Of a stretch of DNA of 64,000 nucleotides, positions 33,394 to 45,606 are shown piece after piece. Every line of letters starts with the position of its first letter. The stretch's first letter is position 1. The position numbers were made by a program, and so were the translations under genes. The notes beneath the pieces are model-generated. The model had not been told where the DNA came from and searched no databases. It saw only the letters and a list, made by a program, of their open reading frames with translations. Source of the stretch: Phoronis australis (lineage: Eukaryota > Phoronida > Phoronidae); NCBI GenBank assembly GCA_002633005.1, contig NMRA01000597.1, forward strand, positions 134,142-198,141, given 5' to 3'.

Positions 33394-34429
33394 ATTAGAT
33401 GCAATTTGTAATGCCTTTGGAGTGTTCGTAAGTGCAAATGATTTGAGAAGCCAGCAATGAATAAATCACTGCGTTACCGGCTTTAGGTGCAATAAAACTA
33501 ATTGACGGGACACCGAGGCCGCGTGAGCTCATGATTGAGTGTTTGCTGGCAGAAACTGTTGTGAAACAACTCGATTTCCATCCCACGGCCAGGTGTTAGG
33601 GGAATCTTTATTTACATTTACATTACTCAAATAATGATTGTCAATGTACAACTTCTGCCCTGACGGTGCTGTGGCCAAAGCGGAACCTGAATTCGCGGCC
33701 CGGCCCCGATGAGTAAGTAGGTTTGCAGTTTCGTGGCTAATTCACCAACAGAATCACGTGCACATTAATTTGGCTCACTATAGTATAGTATTTTCTTGAC
33801 TGGAAGTTTAGTTTCCACTGAACTTTGGCTGGTTTATGTTCGTGACTGTCTGATCAGTTTCCGAGCCACTGGCCGGCCGGGGATAACGAGTCAATCCGGC
33901 CGGCCGCGACGGGCCTGATCGGGTTCCGAGCCACTGGCCAGGATAACAAGCGTTTTGTGTTTAGAACTTAAAAAATCACAAGTCCAAACAACACAGATCA
34001 AAGTTCTCGTGTCTGTATCTCACGGAAAATACTTCGAAATTATCTCCGAACAGACCCCAAACTCCTCTACGGACCTCATTGGCCTGCCGAACTTTGTAGG
34101 CTACGATGTGTCCAAATACCAATAAATCCATAAGAGCGAAATAAAACAACACGTTTTTCTAAGAACTCGGTGTATTTTTAAGGGTTTTACATCGAAGTTT
34201 GATGATTTATTGGTGTTAAACGATGACTTCAAGCGATAAGCTGACACCAGTAACCCGTGTTGAGAACTACTGAACAGATTGCGTGTGAAACCGATGACAT
34301 CATTGGATAATTTCAACACCTCCGTCTGCCGTCAGGTGTCAGGTAACGCAACCGTACGTGTCGTTATGGAGTAGAGCTACTCGATCTTAATTGATACAAA
34401 TTAGGCTGTTTTTTGGGTGGCATGGACCT
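32752..34429 (+). mobile_element. TTAA-flanked non-autonomous DNA transposon in unit B
   Basis: Starts AGGAGAATGCCACCC and ends GGGTGGCATGGACCT, with TTAA at 32748-32751 and 34430-34433. Unit A has the uninterrupted site GTGGTTGCATTCTAGGCCG at about 10650. It is an inverted relative of 3331-5275. The allelic partial copy starts at 31156 and is cut by the N at 31778. No transposase frame. Confidence 0.8.
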
Positions 34430-34433
34430 TTAA

Positions 34434-35764
34434 GGGCCGATAAAGCGAGAAAATCGTCTTATAAAAATAGTATTATTGTGCAAAATAGATGCTGAATCGT
34501 TAGTCGCCACTTTCAGAAAAATCTGTGAACCTAGTTTCGATTTGCAATCGCGTTTTTAAGACTGTCGTCACCACTCTAGTATTGTTGATCGCGCTTTGGT
34601 GTGAAAGTTAATAGTTACTTCGAGTAACTAAACTTTTTAATATAATTGTGTTTATTCGAACATGCAACAAAATCGTCCGTAACATTGTTACAACAACCAC
34701 TTCTTTAATTTCCTTCTGTATTTATTTTCCAAGCAATAAACATACAAGCGCAACCTGCAACAGTCAAAATGCTTGATACAAGCTAATTCTCAATGCTGCA
34801 AATCAAAATATTACCATTAAAATTCATGTCATCTCCAACATAAGTAAACTAGATTGAACAGGGACGAAACGACATTCAAAATGGTCAAGAAATATCGAAA
34901 TTTAGAATATTTGTAAGATAATGGTGATAAAGTGATTGTGCACAATACCCGATGGCCGGTGATGTCACTTGAGATTGTTATCTGCAAACCCTGTGGAACA
35001 AGTCGGCGGGTTCGACCTTGCTATGGGATCGATTTCCAACAAACAACCTGCACGACTTTGTTAACCAAATCACTTTAAAACATGACCACACTTATCGAAT
35101 TCTGAATTACAGACGAATGAGAGGGGCTTTCAAGTAATAAGCAATGCCACACAATCATTGCTCAATTATCGAATTCGCAAATTTCAGTGTTGGCCAATTT
35201 CAGGAAACTTGAAACCATTTTTTAGGCGACGATGGTTTTGATGTTCTGTTGGCAACGTAAACCAAATCATACCATGCTAAAGATTATGAGACTGGTTTTT
35301 GGCAGTTACCGGTAAATGATAACTTATCAAAATGCAATCTTAAGTGCAATTTCATTATGTTGGTCGACACGCATAGAGAATATACCTTCTCTGTGTGTAA
35401 GCTGGTGCATCAAAACCTTTGATATCAGTCACTCGTATCAAACCAGCAACTTTTCACAAATTGAAAACGATTAATAGCATATACACAATGGGGATCAATG
35501 GTTAAATTTTCTTAGAACAATTATTAACTGCGTTTTGATACGTTGATTTTTGATTACACCCTCCATCGATTTACTTAGAGCACAAATCATCTTATACTCT
35601 GCAACAACTTCTCCCAAAACTTCTCCTACTATGATAGAAGATGATAACAACCCCATTGGAAGTTGTATTGCAGGGGAAATTTAAAGACCGAGATCTTCTG
35701 GTTCACGGTTTCTATAATTAGGCCATCAATGAGGATTTTTCTCTTTAAAAGTATAAGTATCTGT
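34434..35764. other. Downstream flank of oxygenase B
   Basis: No gene; aligns with 10661-12195 minus the MITE. Confidence 0.6.
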
Positions 35765-38700
35765 TTAAATTTCGCGCCAGTTAAACGAAGTATCCAATCC
35801 TTCGTACTCAATGAACTTTTTGCGCTTCACAGTTTCAATCATCCAGTGGCCATACTTATAGACAGGAGTGCCTTCTGGCGGTGCCTCCAGAACTGGCGAC
35901 CTGTTGAGGTCAGTGTGGTAACTGGGTTCCATAAAGAATGGAACAGAATAACGATCGCTACCGATCTCTACCACGCGATGACGTGTAGCTTTCAGTCGGC
36001 CTCCACAAAACTTTACCAGAGCATCCCCAATATTAACAATTAAAGTTCCCGGTGTAGGTTCCACTGCACACCATTCGCCATCTTGGTTGAGCACTTGCAA
36101 ACCGGGGTTGTCAAAAGCCTCCAGAATCGTGATCATACTTGTGTCGTGATGATCATCGCAAGTTAGAACCTTGCCATCGTTCGAAATGCACGTCTTCGGA
36201 ATATCGGCTGTACAAACAAAGAATAACATGCAACATGAATTCATTCAACATTTAAAAGATTAATACAAAGTAAATTGCAGACGACAATTTCAGCTGATCC
36301 CAGGACCTAATCTCCGCATTTTGGGATGGAAGGGCAAACTAGTCCACATTGTGGCTTAGAATTTGACGAAGCATGACGGCGCTTTCCCGTTCAGTGACGT
36401 TACCAGACGAAGAGGGTTGTGAGCGAGTGATAACATCTATCTCCTTTGTTAATCGCCAAGCACAGTCCTTTGTCTAGTATGACAACAGGCAGGCCTTTAT
36501 CTACAGACCAGGTGTGAACACAGTCCAACCCAGAGCGAGAATTGGTACGTTCGGAAAGAATAGATTGTCGTAACTTCGATTGTACTTGGGCGATTTTGGC
36601 GATTAAAAAACTAAACATGATCATCATTTGTCGAGGATTTCAGAAATACTGCTGGTTTGTGTTCAAATATGTTATAACTTAACTTTTGTTTTTAACAGCA
36701 CAGCCCAGCTAGGATAGATGCGATCTTATTGGAGATTAGAGAAATTATCGAACAAAAGAGAGCTGGCACTCCAACCATGAATGCCAGAATGGAGTTAATT
36801 AGTCGTGTAAGATATTGGCTACAGGGGTCATCTTCCCAACTTGTTGTTGGGCTATAGAATCGAACAAGTTGGGAGCAACGAAAAAACGTAATGGGGTTGC
36901 AAATCATGCGTGTCATTCACACACAACAGGCCTTTCAAATTGACATGCAAGGTCAATGAAAGCAGCTCTTTGTGAATTCTGGCCCATACAAGTAAACACA
37001 GCTTAACGAAAGGTTTGTGGTCCTGGCTGAAAAGATAATTGATTTATTACCCCCTGTAGATCAGCGAATAGCCAAGCCCAAAATGGAAGTCAGGCTCCCA
37101 CTTAGAACTCGAATTCTAACCAACCACGCTGCATGATTCCGCAACAAATTGGTAAACTTACTAGAAGCGTGACGTGCAATTAATTGGCACAATTTCGAGT
37201 TGAGTTTCGAGTATTGAGACTAGACCCCCATTTCGAGGAATTGCAAAAGTATACGATGAATAGGGGAAAGACGTAATTCAAATGTGTCTTTTCGATGTTC
37301 ATCCGAAAATTCGATTACCTCCTATTGAGCTTTGTTAAAAGGTATAGTTAAATTATTCATAAATTACCTGTTCCACAACAAAATATTTTAAAATGTTTTA
37401 AACGAGTGTTACATCATTGATGAGCACTGCGTTCCAAAAGAGCCCTCAACACATTCACACCCAATTTCCTCCCATTCACATGCAAACTACAGTTTTGTCA
37501 ACATGCAACTGAACACGACAAACGTAATTTACTGAAGTTTGGTCACGTGCATTAATTTAAAATCTGTTTGGTGGAGTTTGGTAGAGTTTGGTGAATAATA
37601 ACCAACCAGCAAACAGCAGAAAAGCACATGATTCTCAGTGTTCAAAATGGCAGCCTCAGCAAGAGAAAGTTTGGAAAAGTTTGACATTGTGGACACTAGG
37701 TAGACAGATTGACTATCACATGACTTTGTATAGGTATATCAGGGAGACCATTTTGTCGCGTGTAACTCAGTCTCAGTGTTATAAAAATCGACAGCCAGCG
37801 GACTAAAAACGCTCTAACTTTGAAACCGTTGGTTAGATTCTTATGAAATGCGTACCAATAATATATAATTGTATTTTCACAATCTTTCCAGTGGTATCAC
37901 TTTCAAGATATGTAGAATTAAAGTGGAAATACTTTTAAGTCCTTAATTTAAGTATCTTCCTACCAATACTTCTATGTCTTTGCTTTATTTATTCTTACGT
38001 GTAATAAATTTGCATTCAATACACCAAGGTCCCTTATCTGCTTACGGTCACGTTGTATGTTTTCAGTCAGCTTCCACACAACAAGATGGCGTCACATGAG
38101 ACACGTGCTTTCACTTCCGATCTATCTATACATCTATAGTGTGGACTGGTTACCAAACTCGTCAAAACGTCACCAAACTCCAACTTTGTCGTGTTTGCAC
38201 ATAAAAGTTTGGTACAGGTTGCCAGTGTGGCTGGGCCTATGCAAACTCACTTCTAAAAACTCACTGATACTTTCTCAGTTGTTAAACACGCATTTAAAAC
38301 ACTTTGATTAAAGTACTTACTACCACGTGATGGGTAATGCAGTAATCGTAGCGTTGACAGCGGTTTCTCGACGATCATGCTATCAAAACAGTGCTCTTCA
38401 AAGCCGAGTCCAAGGGCCAACATTCGGATCAAATCGATAGCAGTGCGGTGCATCACCTTATAGTAAGATGTCACGATCTCCTTGAAGGGAATCGTCTCCT
38501 CAGTCGGCCACTGCGGGTTCTCGTAAAGTCTGTTACCATTCAGGACATCAGGGTCATTTGGTGGAAGTGTTATGCCGCATTCAAATGCCTCTTTATGACT
38601 AGAATTCAGGGGATCTACACCAGTAGGGAAATAACCTCTGTAGACATTTTTGCTGTTTGGGTTCCACTTCTTTCTTGTAACTTCAAACTTCTTTTCCAAG

Positions 38701-38882
38701 GGTTGAGTAAAGAACCATTGGCAAGCCTCTTTCAAGCGATAAGGGTCTACTCCTTCCACATTTTCGAGTATTAGGAAGCCTATCGTACTCATAATTTCGA
38801 CCAGCTCCTTTGAGAGCGCATCGCGGTCCGTTGTCGCTCTTCGCATGTCGATGAGGGGTAGCGTCAGAAGCTTCGAGTCCAT
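35765..38882 (-). CDS. 2OG-Fe(II) oxygenase of the isopenicillin N synthase-like family, copy B
   Basis: Coding exons 38321-38882 and 35765-36207, phase 1, same lengths as copy A, 334 aa. Splice sites are conserved: donor GTAAGT below 38321, acceptor TTTGTACAG above 36207, and an upstream acceptor TTGTGTTGTAG that starts this exon at 38931. An open frame continues 12 codons upstream of the chosen ATG to 38918 but the alternative start is upstream of no conserved sequence in copy A, so MDSKLL is preferred. H207, D209, H264, R273 and S275 are all present. About 21 substitutions separate the copies, denser in exon 3 (13 of about 147 codons) than in exon 2 (8 of 187); none touches a metal or 2-oxoglutarate ligand. 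Both copies are predicted functional; substrate unknown. Confidence 0.88.
36374..36898. mobile_element. Unit-B-specific insertion in the oxygenase intron
   Basis: Copy A reads GACGAAGCGGGTTTGCAAAT without interruption; copy B has about 525 bases between GACGAAGC and GGTTTGC-like sequence. On the plus strand, after a TTTTTAACAG acceptor-like site at about 36700, an open stretch reads ARIDAILLEIREIIEQKRAG and continues to VRYWLQG. The product is not recognised. Probably a fragment of a mobile element or processed gene. Confidence 0.4.
37490..38190. mobile_element. Foldback element in the intron of oxygenase B
   Basis: Counterpart of 13380-14130, with the same inverted AACACGACAAAC and GAGTTTGGT motifs. 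Confidence 0.55.
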
Positions 38883-38931
38883 CTCGGTCGAAGTTGAAAG
38901 GCGGATTCCAGTCTTCAAAATCTACAACACA

Positions 38932-39600
38932 AATTTTTGTTGCAATGTGTTAACAGTTTGATTCGATATATTTGTGTGTTATATACAGTAGACTTAATGT
39001 TGAACAGATTGAGATCGAGAAGAGAGGTTCTGCCTAACTTGCGACCATTTTTGCTATGCCTCAGTAAATGATGAGGTGAATAAACTACACTTTTATGGAA
39101 CAATTCAGTGATGTAGAAATTTACTTCGTTATCAAAAAAGAAACAAAATGCACAGCATAATAATATGTTTCCAGTTTGGAAGCCAACAAATACTTTTGCA
39201 CTGCACACAGAGGACAGCAACGCAAGAGCGAAGGGTTCGCCTGGAAATTTTGACAATCGACAAATTGAATGGGGATTTTTGAAAAAATGAACATTCAAAA
39301 GTAAGTAAAGATGTTAGATTCGCAGTCGATATTTTTATGACGTCACTTCAGTGTACAACAGCAAGGCAAAGCGTTGATTCGCGCTGAAAGTGCACCGCAA
39401 ACGGTATTATACTTCTAGGCGTGCTTATCAGCTTCATGCAAGATACAAGGAGACAACAATTCGACTCCAAATAATAGATGTAATGATCAGAACTGACATG
39501 AAACTAACACCAAACCAAGAACTTCAACCACGTACCGTTATGAAATTGGTTTCAAATTGTTCCTTAGTGAACTAGGTGATGTTTCTGGGCTTTTCGCAAT
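38932..39600. other. Upstream region of oxygenase B
   Basis: Closely matches 14822-15500. Probably holds promoter and untranslated exon. A 127-codon minus frame (38915-39298) overlaps the intron and is interrupted in copy A, so it is not called a gene. Confidence 0.5.
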
Positions 39601-39607
39601 TGTTTAA

Positions 39608-39970
39608 AAGGATACTAAATCCTATTTTGATCATTTCAACCAATCCTCGTTCTGTCATTTGCTAATAAATCAGTGGCGTCAATCTTGAACGATGAAAAGA
39701 GGAATCGATTAAAAACTCATTATCCCTCTGACACAGATTGGGTGTTATGGTGTTTAGTGGGCGGTCTTTCAACACAGTTGCTGTGTAATTCGTTAAAAGC
39801 GTAGGTCAAGTTTGACCGTTTAGCCGACTTTGAGAGGAGTTTTCAATTTTTCCTCCAAGCTTTTGAGAGTTGTCGGAAATTACAGGAAATCATTTTGCCT
39901 CAGAGAATTGGACGGAAAAGTCGTTTTAACATCATTCTTTTAATAGATCAAAACCCGGTTTGATATCCTT
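39608..39970. mobile_element. 363-bp TTAA MITE
   Basis: Ends AAGGATACTAAATCC and GGTTTGATATCCTT are imperfect inverted repeats, flanked by TTAA at 39604-39607 and 39971-39974. Absent upstream of oxygenase A. Its termini differ from the larger TTAA family. Confidence 0.6.
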
Positions 39971-39974
39971 TTAA

Positions 39975-42629
39975 GACAAGGCTCTACAAGTCGACTTATC
40001 ACGGCGTCATCTTATTAGCCAACGAGTATGTTCTCTAGCAATAAGAAACTATTTTAATTCTTTGCATGCACAAAACGATTTGGCGGATACAAAATGATTT
40101 AAGGGGGCACAGCACCTATTGGAATCTGCACAAAACTAGTAGCTGCCACCATCTACATATTGGATAGTCACTAGGGGGAGCTGCAACAGTCAAATCCGCC
40201 CAAACATCGACTAGAGCCGGCGCATTGCTGTCATATACCTCTATGTCAAGTTTCATTCCGTCAATCAGTTTTCTAGACACCATCAACGCTCATTACCAAA
40301 AGTCTGTACAGAGATAGTCTCTCGGTAAAACCGAAATCGCCACTAAGGGGTGTTCCAGAGGTCGAATCCGTCTGAAAATCGACTGGTACCGGCCAAAGGC
40401 GGACAGAAACCACTGTGTCAGGTATCACTGAAATCTGTCTGTCGGGTTTCTAGAAAATATCTGGAGACGCTGCTCCCAATAAAATACTGAAAAGCTTCTT
40501 GTAAGACAAAAATGACTACTGCAGTAGAAGCATCTGTCCAGCTGAGGTCAAGAAGCGGGGACAGCTTGAAAAATGGAATGTACCGCCCTTAGTGTGATTC
40601 TCAATGTGCCAAATTTTAATTAAATTCCGAACAGGAGTTCGTGAGATATCGAGCCACCAGGGTGGTGCGGCAGTAGTCGAAACTGCTCGAAAATCGAGTG
40701 GTGCCGAAGCTTAAAATGTATTGCCGTCACACGTCCGTGACAAATTGTATCAAAATACGAACAGGAGTTTTTGCATTTACTTCTTCTGTCAACACTGGTG
40801 TGTATTATGTTCCTGGTATCCGGTCACAGTTATCTCTCTTCACCGGAAATGTATGACATTATCACGTATTATAGGACATTTAAAAACCATTTGGTGAAAT
40901 ATTTTTGATCGGAGTTGCCAAATGTCATCGCTTTCAACTACATTTGGTTTGGTATTTCTTGATGAGAGGACTCGAGCTCTGTCGGTCTCGCCACCTGATG
41001 ACTGTTTTTGAGATATCGGGCGGACAAGTGGCGAGTGTTCCGTAGAAGCCAGAATCCTGCAAATACACGATTGAAGAACACGTAAGACTTCGCGACATAT
41101 CGCCAAGAATTACAAGCGAACCACGTGATCAGACTAGATTCCTTAGCGAGATTCTTGCATCTACGAAACTCTACCCTGAACAACCAGATAAAATGGACAC
41201 TAGGGGGTACGTCAGCAATTGAATCCGTTTGAACATGCCTTCGGGTCAAGTTTCATCGAAATACCGCAATCGGTTCTCTAGGTATCACTCTTCCCCTCAA
41301 AGTACATAAAAACCCTTGTTAAAGCCAAGCCTAATGAGAGGTGCTCGCAGTGGTCGAATCCGCCTGAAAACGAATGGCCTAGCTGTAGGCGCAATGCCGT
41401 CACGCACCCCTGTGTCGTTTCATTGAATTCGATGCATCGGTCTCAAGATATTGTTCGGAAACGTTCTTCCCCCAAAACACGAAAAAGTTCATGTCTCCGA
41501 CCCTGGGGTGCGGGACAGGTTGAGACAGTCCAAGTGACACCTTACACAATGTGCTAAATTTCACAAAGGCCGAGTATTTGAGATAACAAGCGGTTAACCG
41601 GACAAAATGACACTGATGTATAGGCATGTGGGCTCAAAGATAAATGTTCACTATAAAATGGAAATGGCGTTAACAGTGCTAAGAATGAAGCGTATTGCCA
41701 AATGTGGATGTAATGTGCCAAAAGTTATCGAAGATTCTATATGTCATCAACCTCCTGAGAAGGCAACGACATTTTGATCGTTTGATTCTGTGTGAAGAAA
41801 GATTGACGAAATTGCGAGCGATTTTCACATTCATTCACAGATATGACATTAACTTTTGACAGCAGCAATACGAAAAACTCAAAAACAAAAATTGGAAAGT
41901 TAAGGGCACAACCTAGATCACTAAATTTCTGCCAAACCAAAGTCTTCAAGTATGGCGTGATGACGTGAGTCCCAGCACACGGCACCCCAGAAAAACACAC
42001 CCAAACGCCTGATAAAGGTTAAATAGATATTTGTCCAAGGATATTTAGGCCGTATCCAAGTTCACTGAAAAGGGTGAGTTGCGAATAGTAACTATTCGCT
42101 ATCGTTTATCAACATTACTGTTTCCTGGACTTTCTTTGTAGATTTAACTACCAGTAGTCGGTCTTCAACTGACGTTTAGACAGTGTTTATGATCATGGAC
42201 TCGCGATGTCGTACCAAACGAGCGCACAACTTACGTCTGGATGTACAACCGAGTCCTGTCAATCAGTTTGAGTGCTTGATTTTGTTGATAGCTATAAGTC
42301 TCATCCTAGCAAGGGGGCTATTCAACTATTTTGTCCGGATGACTGGGTTTTGCGCTAGGAAACTGTAGCACCCTTTCCTTTAGAGAGTCGGCGGGGTGGG
42401 TCAAAATCCACTAGAGTTAGGGCGCCAAAATAGACACATGTGTTGCTGAAGACACACTCTTTAGAAAAGGTTTTAGTTTTCGTAACATAATTGTTCTGTA
42501 GGAGTTTCAATCCCTACATAACATTAAAATTCAGTGGATGGCTGCCTTTTGGGGAGTAGTCCTTGTGACCCAACAAATCCGGCATAAATAGAATACGAAA
42601 CTCTTATGCATAGTTCAGTTATCATTTTA
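39975..42629. other. Unit-B-specific gene-free DNA with diverged repeated phrases
   Basis: From about 40100 to 41640 similar phrases recur: a GAATCCGYCTGAAAA-type block (about 40186, 40367, 41208, 41356), followed by a GTTTCAT...ATCGGT...TCTAG-type block (about 40250, 40430, 41250, 41415). The spacing is about 150-200 bases. No open frame of gene quality. Confidence 0.5.
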
Positions 42630-44272
42630 GAATAACGTTGGCGTAGGTAAATTGAGCAGGAGCCTCAACTCTGTGGTCCAGTTTGGAGAAACTGTATGTC
42701 ATGACACTTTTTGTCCTTTTTCGCTTCCAATTTTAATGGGTTCGTTAGCCCGAGCTAAGCAATCACCTGAAATCATGAATCATTTTTGCGCCTATGACTT
42801 CTAAGATTATCCCTGATAGTTCTGTTGCAAAAAGCATATTTTTCTATGGAATTCTCTTACAAAAACTATATCTTTCTGTATAGTTTCAACATAATCAAAA
42901 CGTAAATCCGTTTGTCGAGGATGCTTAAAATCGGAAAACGCAACCATTCGCAGGTAACCCGGTAGCGAAAGACCTTCCCACCTGAGTGGAACGTTCCGTA
43001 CACACTTTTTGTGGAAGTATACCTCGGGATTTCCGTTTTAACCACAAATAAATAAAAATTTCCAAGAACATTTTCGAAGAATGGTGAGTATTTCTTCGTC
43101 ATCTTCTGACAGCGTTCTCTTCCCATGAACTGTTCTTTTCTCTCCGAGCGGTACTTCTTTTTCATACGAAATCCACTCATTTATTACAAATCCCAACGAG
43201 GTGATGTAATTATTAATTTTCATTGGCTGCCGAAAAAATCGGCTAGCTCCGGGCTTGACGCCAGTGCTGTAGTGGGGCGTAGGCGCACGTAGACGCAGCC
43301 AACCACCTTTTGGCACTTGAACGTAGCGCCTACGCACCGTAAGTTACGTTCAGTGCTCAAGGTGATACGGTGGGCTTCGGAAGCTTACTTACCTCCAAAT
43401 TTACCACTACAACACTGCTTGACGCCTAGCTGTGAGGATTTACCTTAACCAGGCAAATGGGATATTCACGAATGAGACATTCGTCTCACAGCCTCTCGAG
43501 GCAAAATCCACAGTTCCTTTTTGCGGCAAGCGTGAGATATGAGCTGAGCAAAAAAATTTTTCGAAACCCGTACCTCATCGTCTACGTTCTCCTTTAGCTC
43601 ACGTCAGCGCTCGCATGCTGTGACGATTTACGCTCGCGTCTTGAAAGAATTGCACTGAAACAACCGAGACTTTCGTCACAGCGCTACGCAAAAGGCAAAA
43701 TCATCACTTAATTTGGCGCAGACAGGATCGAGTTGAGCTCGTTTGCATTCGAAACGCGTAGCTCTGCGTCTGCGCTGGCCGGGCCTTTATTGAAATAGCC
43801 TGATGTACTCCATTATATTGGTGTATGTTATCCAGGGGCACTGAAGTGGCTAGGGTGTACCGCTGGGAAATAAGAATATCCATCCTTTTAGAGAATACGC
43901 ACGATGAATACCTAACATCCTCTCAGATTCTGAGCAAGACTAAAAAGGTTGTTGTTCGTAGCTTACGTTCCACAAAATTGCACCCTTTTGATCGTTGACG
44001 TTCGTTCTCTTAATACAACCTCTTTGTAGGGCAAAAGGCATTGTTATGAATTGAAACATATCCGTAACCTATAAGTAGTATTTGGACTGCAGGTTTATTA
44101 GCTTTTAGGCCAACAAATGATATGAACTCAGTGTGGAGCGTCGACAATCAAAGTGAATGATTTGTAAGTAATTTAACATTTTCGTAGCAGGGAATTTTGA
44201 TTGTGAAAAAGACACCTTTTAATTCTGAGAGGCACGTACAGTTTTCCTCTTCTTGGAAGAACCCCCACCCCC
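42630..44272. other. Gene-free part of unit B
   Basis: Aligns with 15780-17840 of unit A (once, without the duplicated 649 bp). Contains the MITE at 43262-43417. Confidence 0.55.
43262..43417. mobile_element. hAT-like MITE, perfect 8-bp TSD CTTGACGC
   Basis: Ends CAGTGCTGTAGTGG and CCACTACAACACTG, length 156 bp, flanked by CTTGACGC on both sides (43254-43261, 43418-43425). Unit A lacks it. A near-identical copy is at 46071-46219. An 8-bp duplication and CAG..CTG-type ends fit the hAT superfamily. Confidence 0.88.
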
Positions 44273-44363
44273 NNNNNNNNNNNNNNNNNNNNNNNNNNNN
44301 NNNNNNNNNNNNNNNNNNNNNNNNNNNNNNNNNNNNNNNNNNNNNNNNNNNNNNNNNNNNNNN
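44273..44363. other. Assembly gap, 91 N
   Basis: Run of N. By comparison with unit A, the missing part corresponds to about 17838-17929 plus 24760-24965, roughly 300 bases if the LTR element is absent here. Confidence 1.
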
Positions 44364-45560
44364 ACCTCGTTACAACGTTCCCTGTTTACAATGATAACAG
44401 CGATATAACGTACAAACTTCCACGTCCCGATTTTACCTAATCCTAATGCATGTAAGTGTATACCACTTACTGTAACGTATACATTCGGAAGATCCCTTGG
44501 TTGCAACGGAGTTTTAATGTAAATATTCGATGGAACACTCACGTTGACAGTAAGCAGCTCCGAAACTTACCGGTAAGACAAGTGAAACAAGCAGGTCAAA
44601 CCTCAAAGCTTGCGACCAAGAGTACTTTGGGGTTAACCTACCTTGGATTTAGTGAGCAAAGTCTACGGAGAAACGTCACGTCCGTGTCCAGCTGCTCAGG
44701 TATTCTCACACTTTTTCACGGCCAGTGCTACATTAACACATAGGTGGCGCTGTAACAGAGGGTATAGGTCAGGGTGTTTCGAGCTCGGGATACACTCCCA
44801 AACAACTGCCTTATTGTCGACTTTGCTTTGTAGGAGGGCCATACTGATGCGCGTAGAATACAGCGAGGCCTTTCACTAACCGTCGAAAGGGGCACTGAAA
44901 AACATACGCTAATCAAAGCATATTTTAGTTTATATTTCCCAGTGGTGTGATTCTGTCAGCGAAGGTCACTGACGTCAGGCGGCTGCAGCTAACTCTGCCT
45001 TGGATTCACGCTGGTAATCTTGAGTCACTAATGATATTCACACTGACGTCAGAATGGAATTGAGTAACAAAAAATTTGGGGTACAAATAAACAGTAGGTC
45101 ATGAGAAACCGACCACTTCGGAATCGGTTTCAGGTGCCGCAATCGACCGTTTGCCGGACTCTCCGATCACCCCCCCCCCGGGTTTTTTGCCTTGGTTGAC
45201 ATGGTCGGTCGAGCATCACCCCGCAAAACCCATTGAAGATTTACATATGCCTACCATTACCAAAAATTTTTTAACTATGTTGACTGCCTTCAACCGAACT
45301 ATTGCTATGATACTTTCACTTGTGTTGGTCCCCGATCTGGCGTACACCAGCAAAGAAATCTACAACACTAACTTTTGTTCTGGTAAAAATCTTTTTAAAA
45401 ATTCTCTGCGAAATGTTTTACCAAACCTTGTGAACAGTCTTCCACGTTATGTCCTTGACAAGATTGATACACATTGTTTGTTTAGTGTAACAACTAATCA
45501 ATTAGAAATCGTTGCTTTGATGAGAATTTTCTTGATTGCACTGTTGCCAACTGCTGTTTG
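44364..45560. other. Gene-free end of unit B
   Basis: Aligns with 24966-25483 joined to 27885-28570. A 144-codon frame at 45151-45585 is not preserved in unit A and has no recognised domain. Confidence 0.5.
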
Positions 45561-45606
45561 TATTTCTGTGAAATTTGGAATTTAGTTAAGTCATTCAACT
45601 GCCGCA

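Larger units (their letters stand above)
30955..45560. repeat. Tandem segmental duplication, unit B
   Basis: Same orientation and order as unit A. Unit-B-specific insertions: TTAA element 32752-34429, 0.5 kb in the oxygenase intron (about 36374-36898), about 3 kb at 39590-42630 including a TTAA MITE, and the hAT-like MITE at 43262. Unit A sequences missing here: the 11785 MITE and the 25484 element; presence of the LTR element cannot be judged because of the N gap. Confidence 0.85.

Noticed and set aside
45151-45585. 144-codon open frame as a gene
   Set aside because: The matching sequence in unit A (28170 onward) is broken by stops, the start is in a C-run, and no domain is recognisable.
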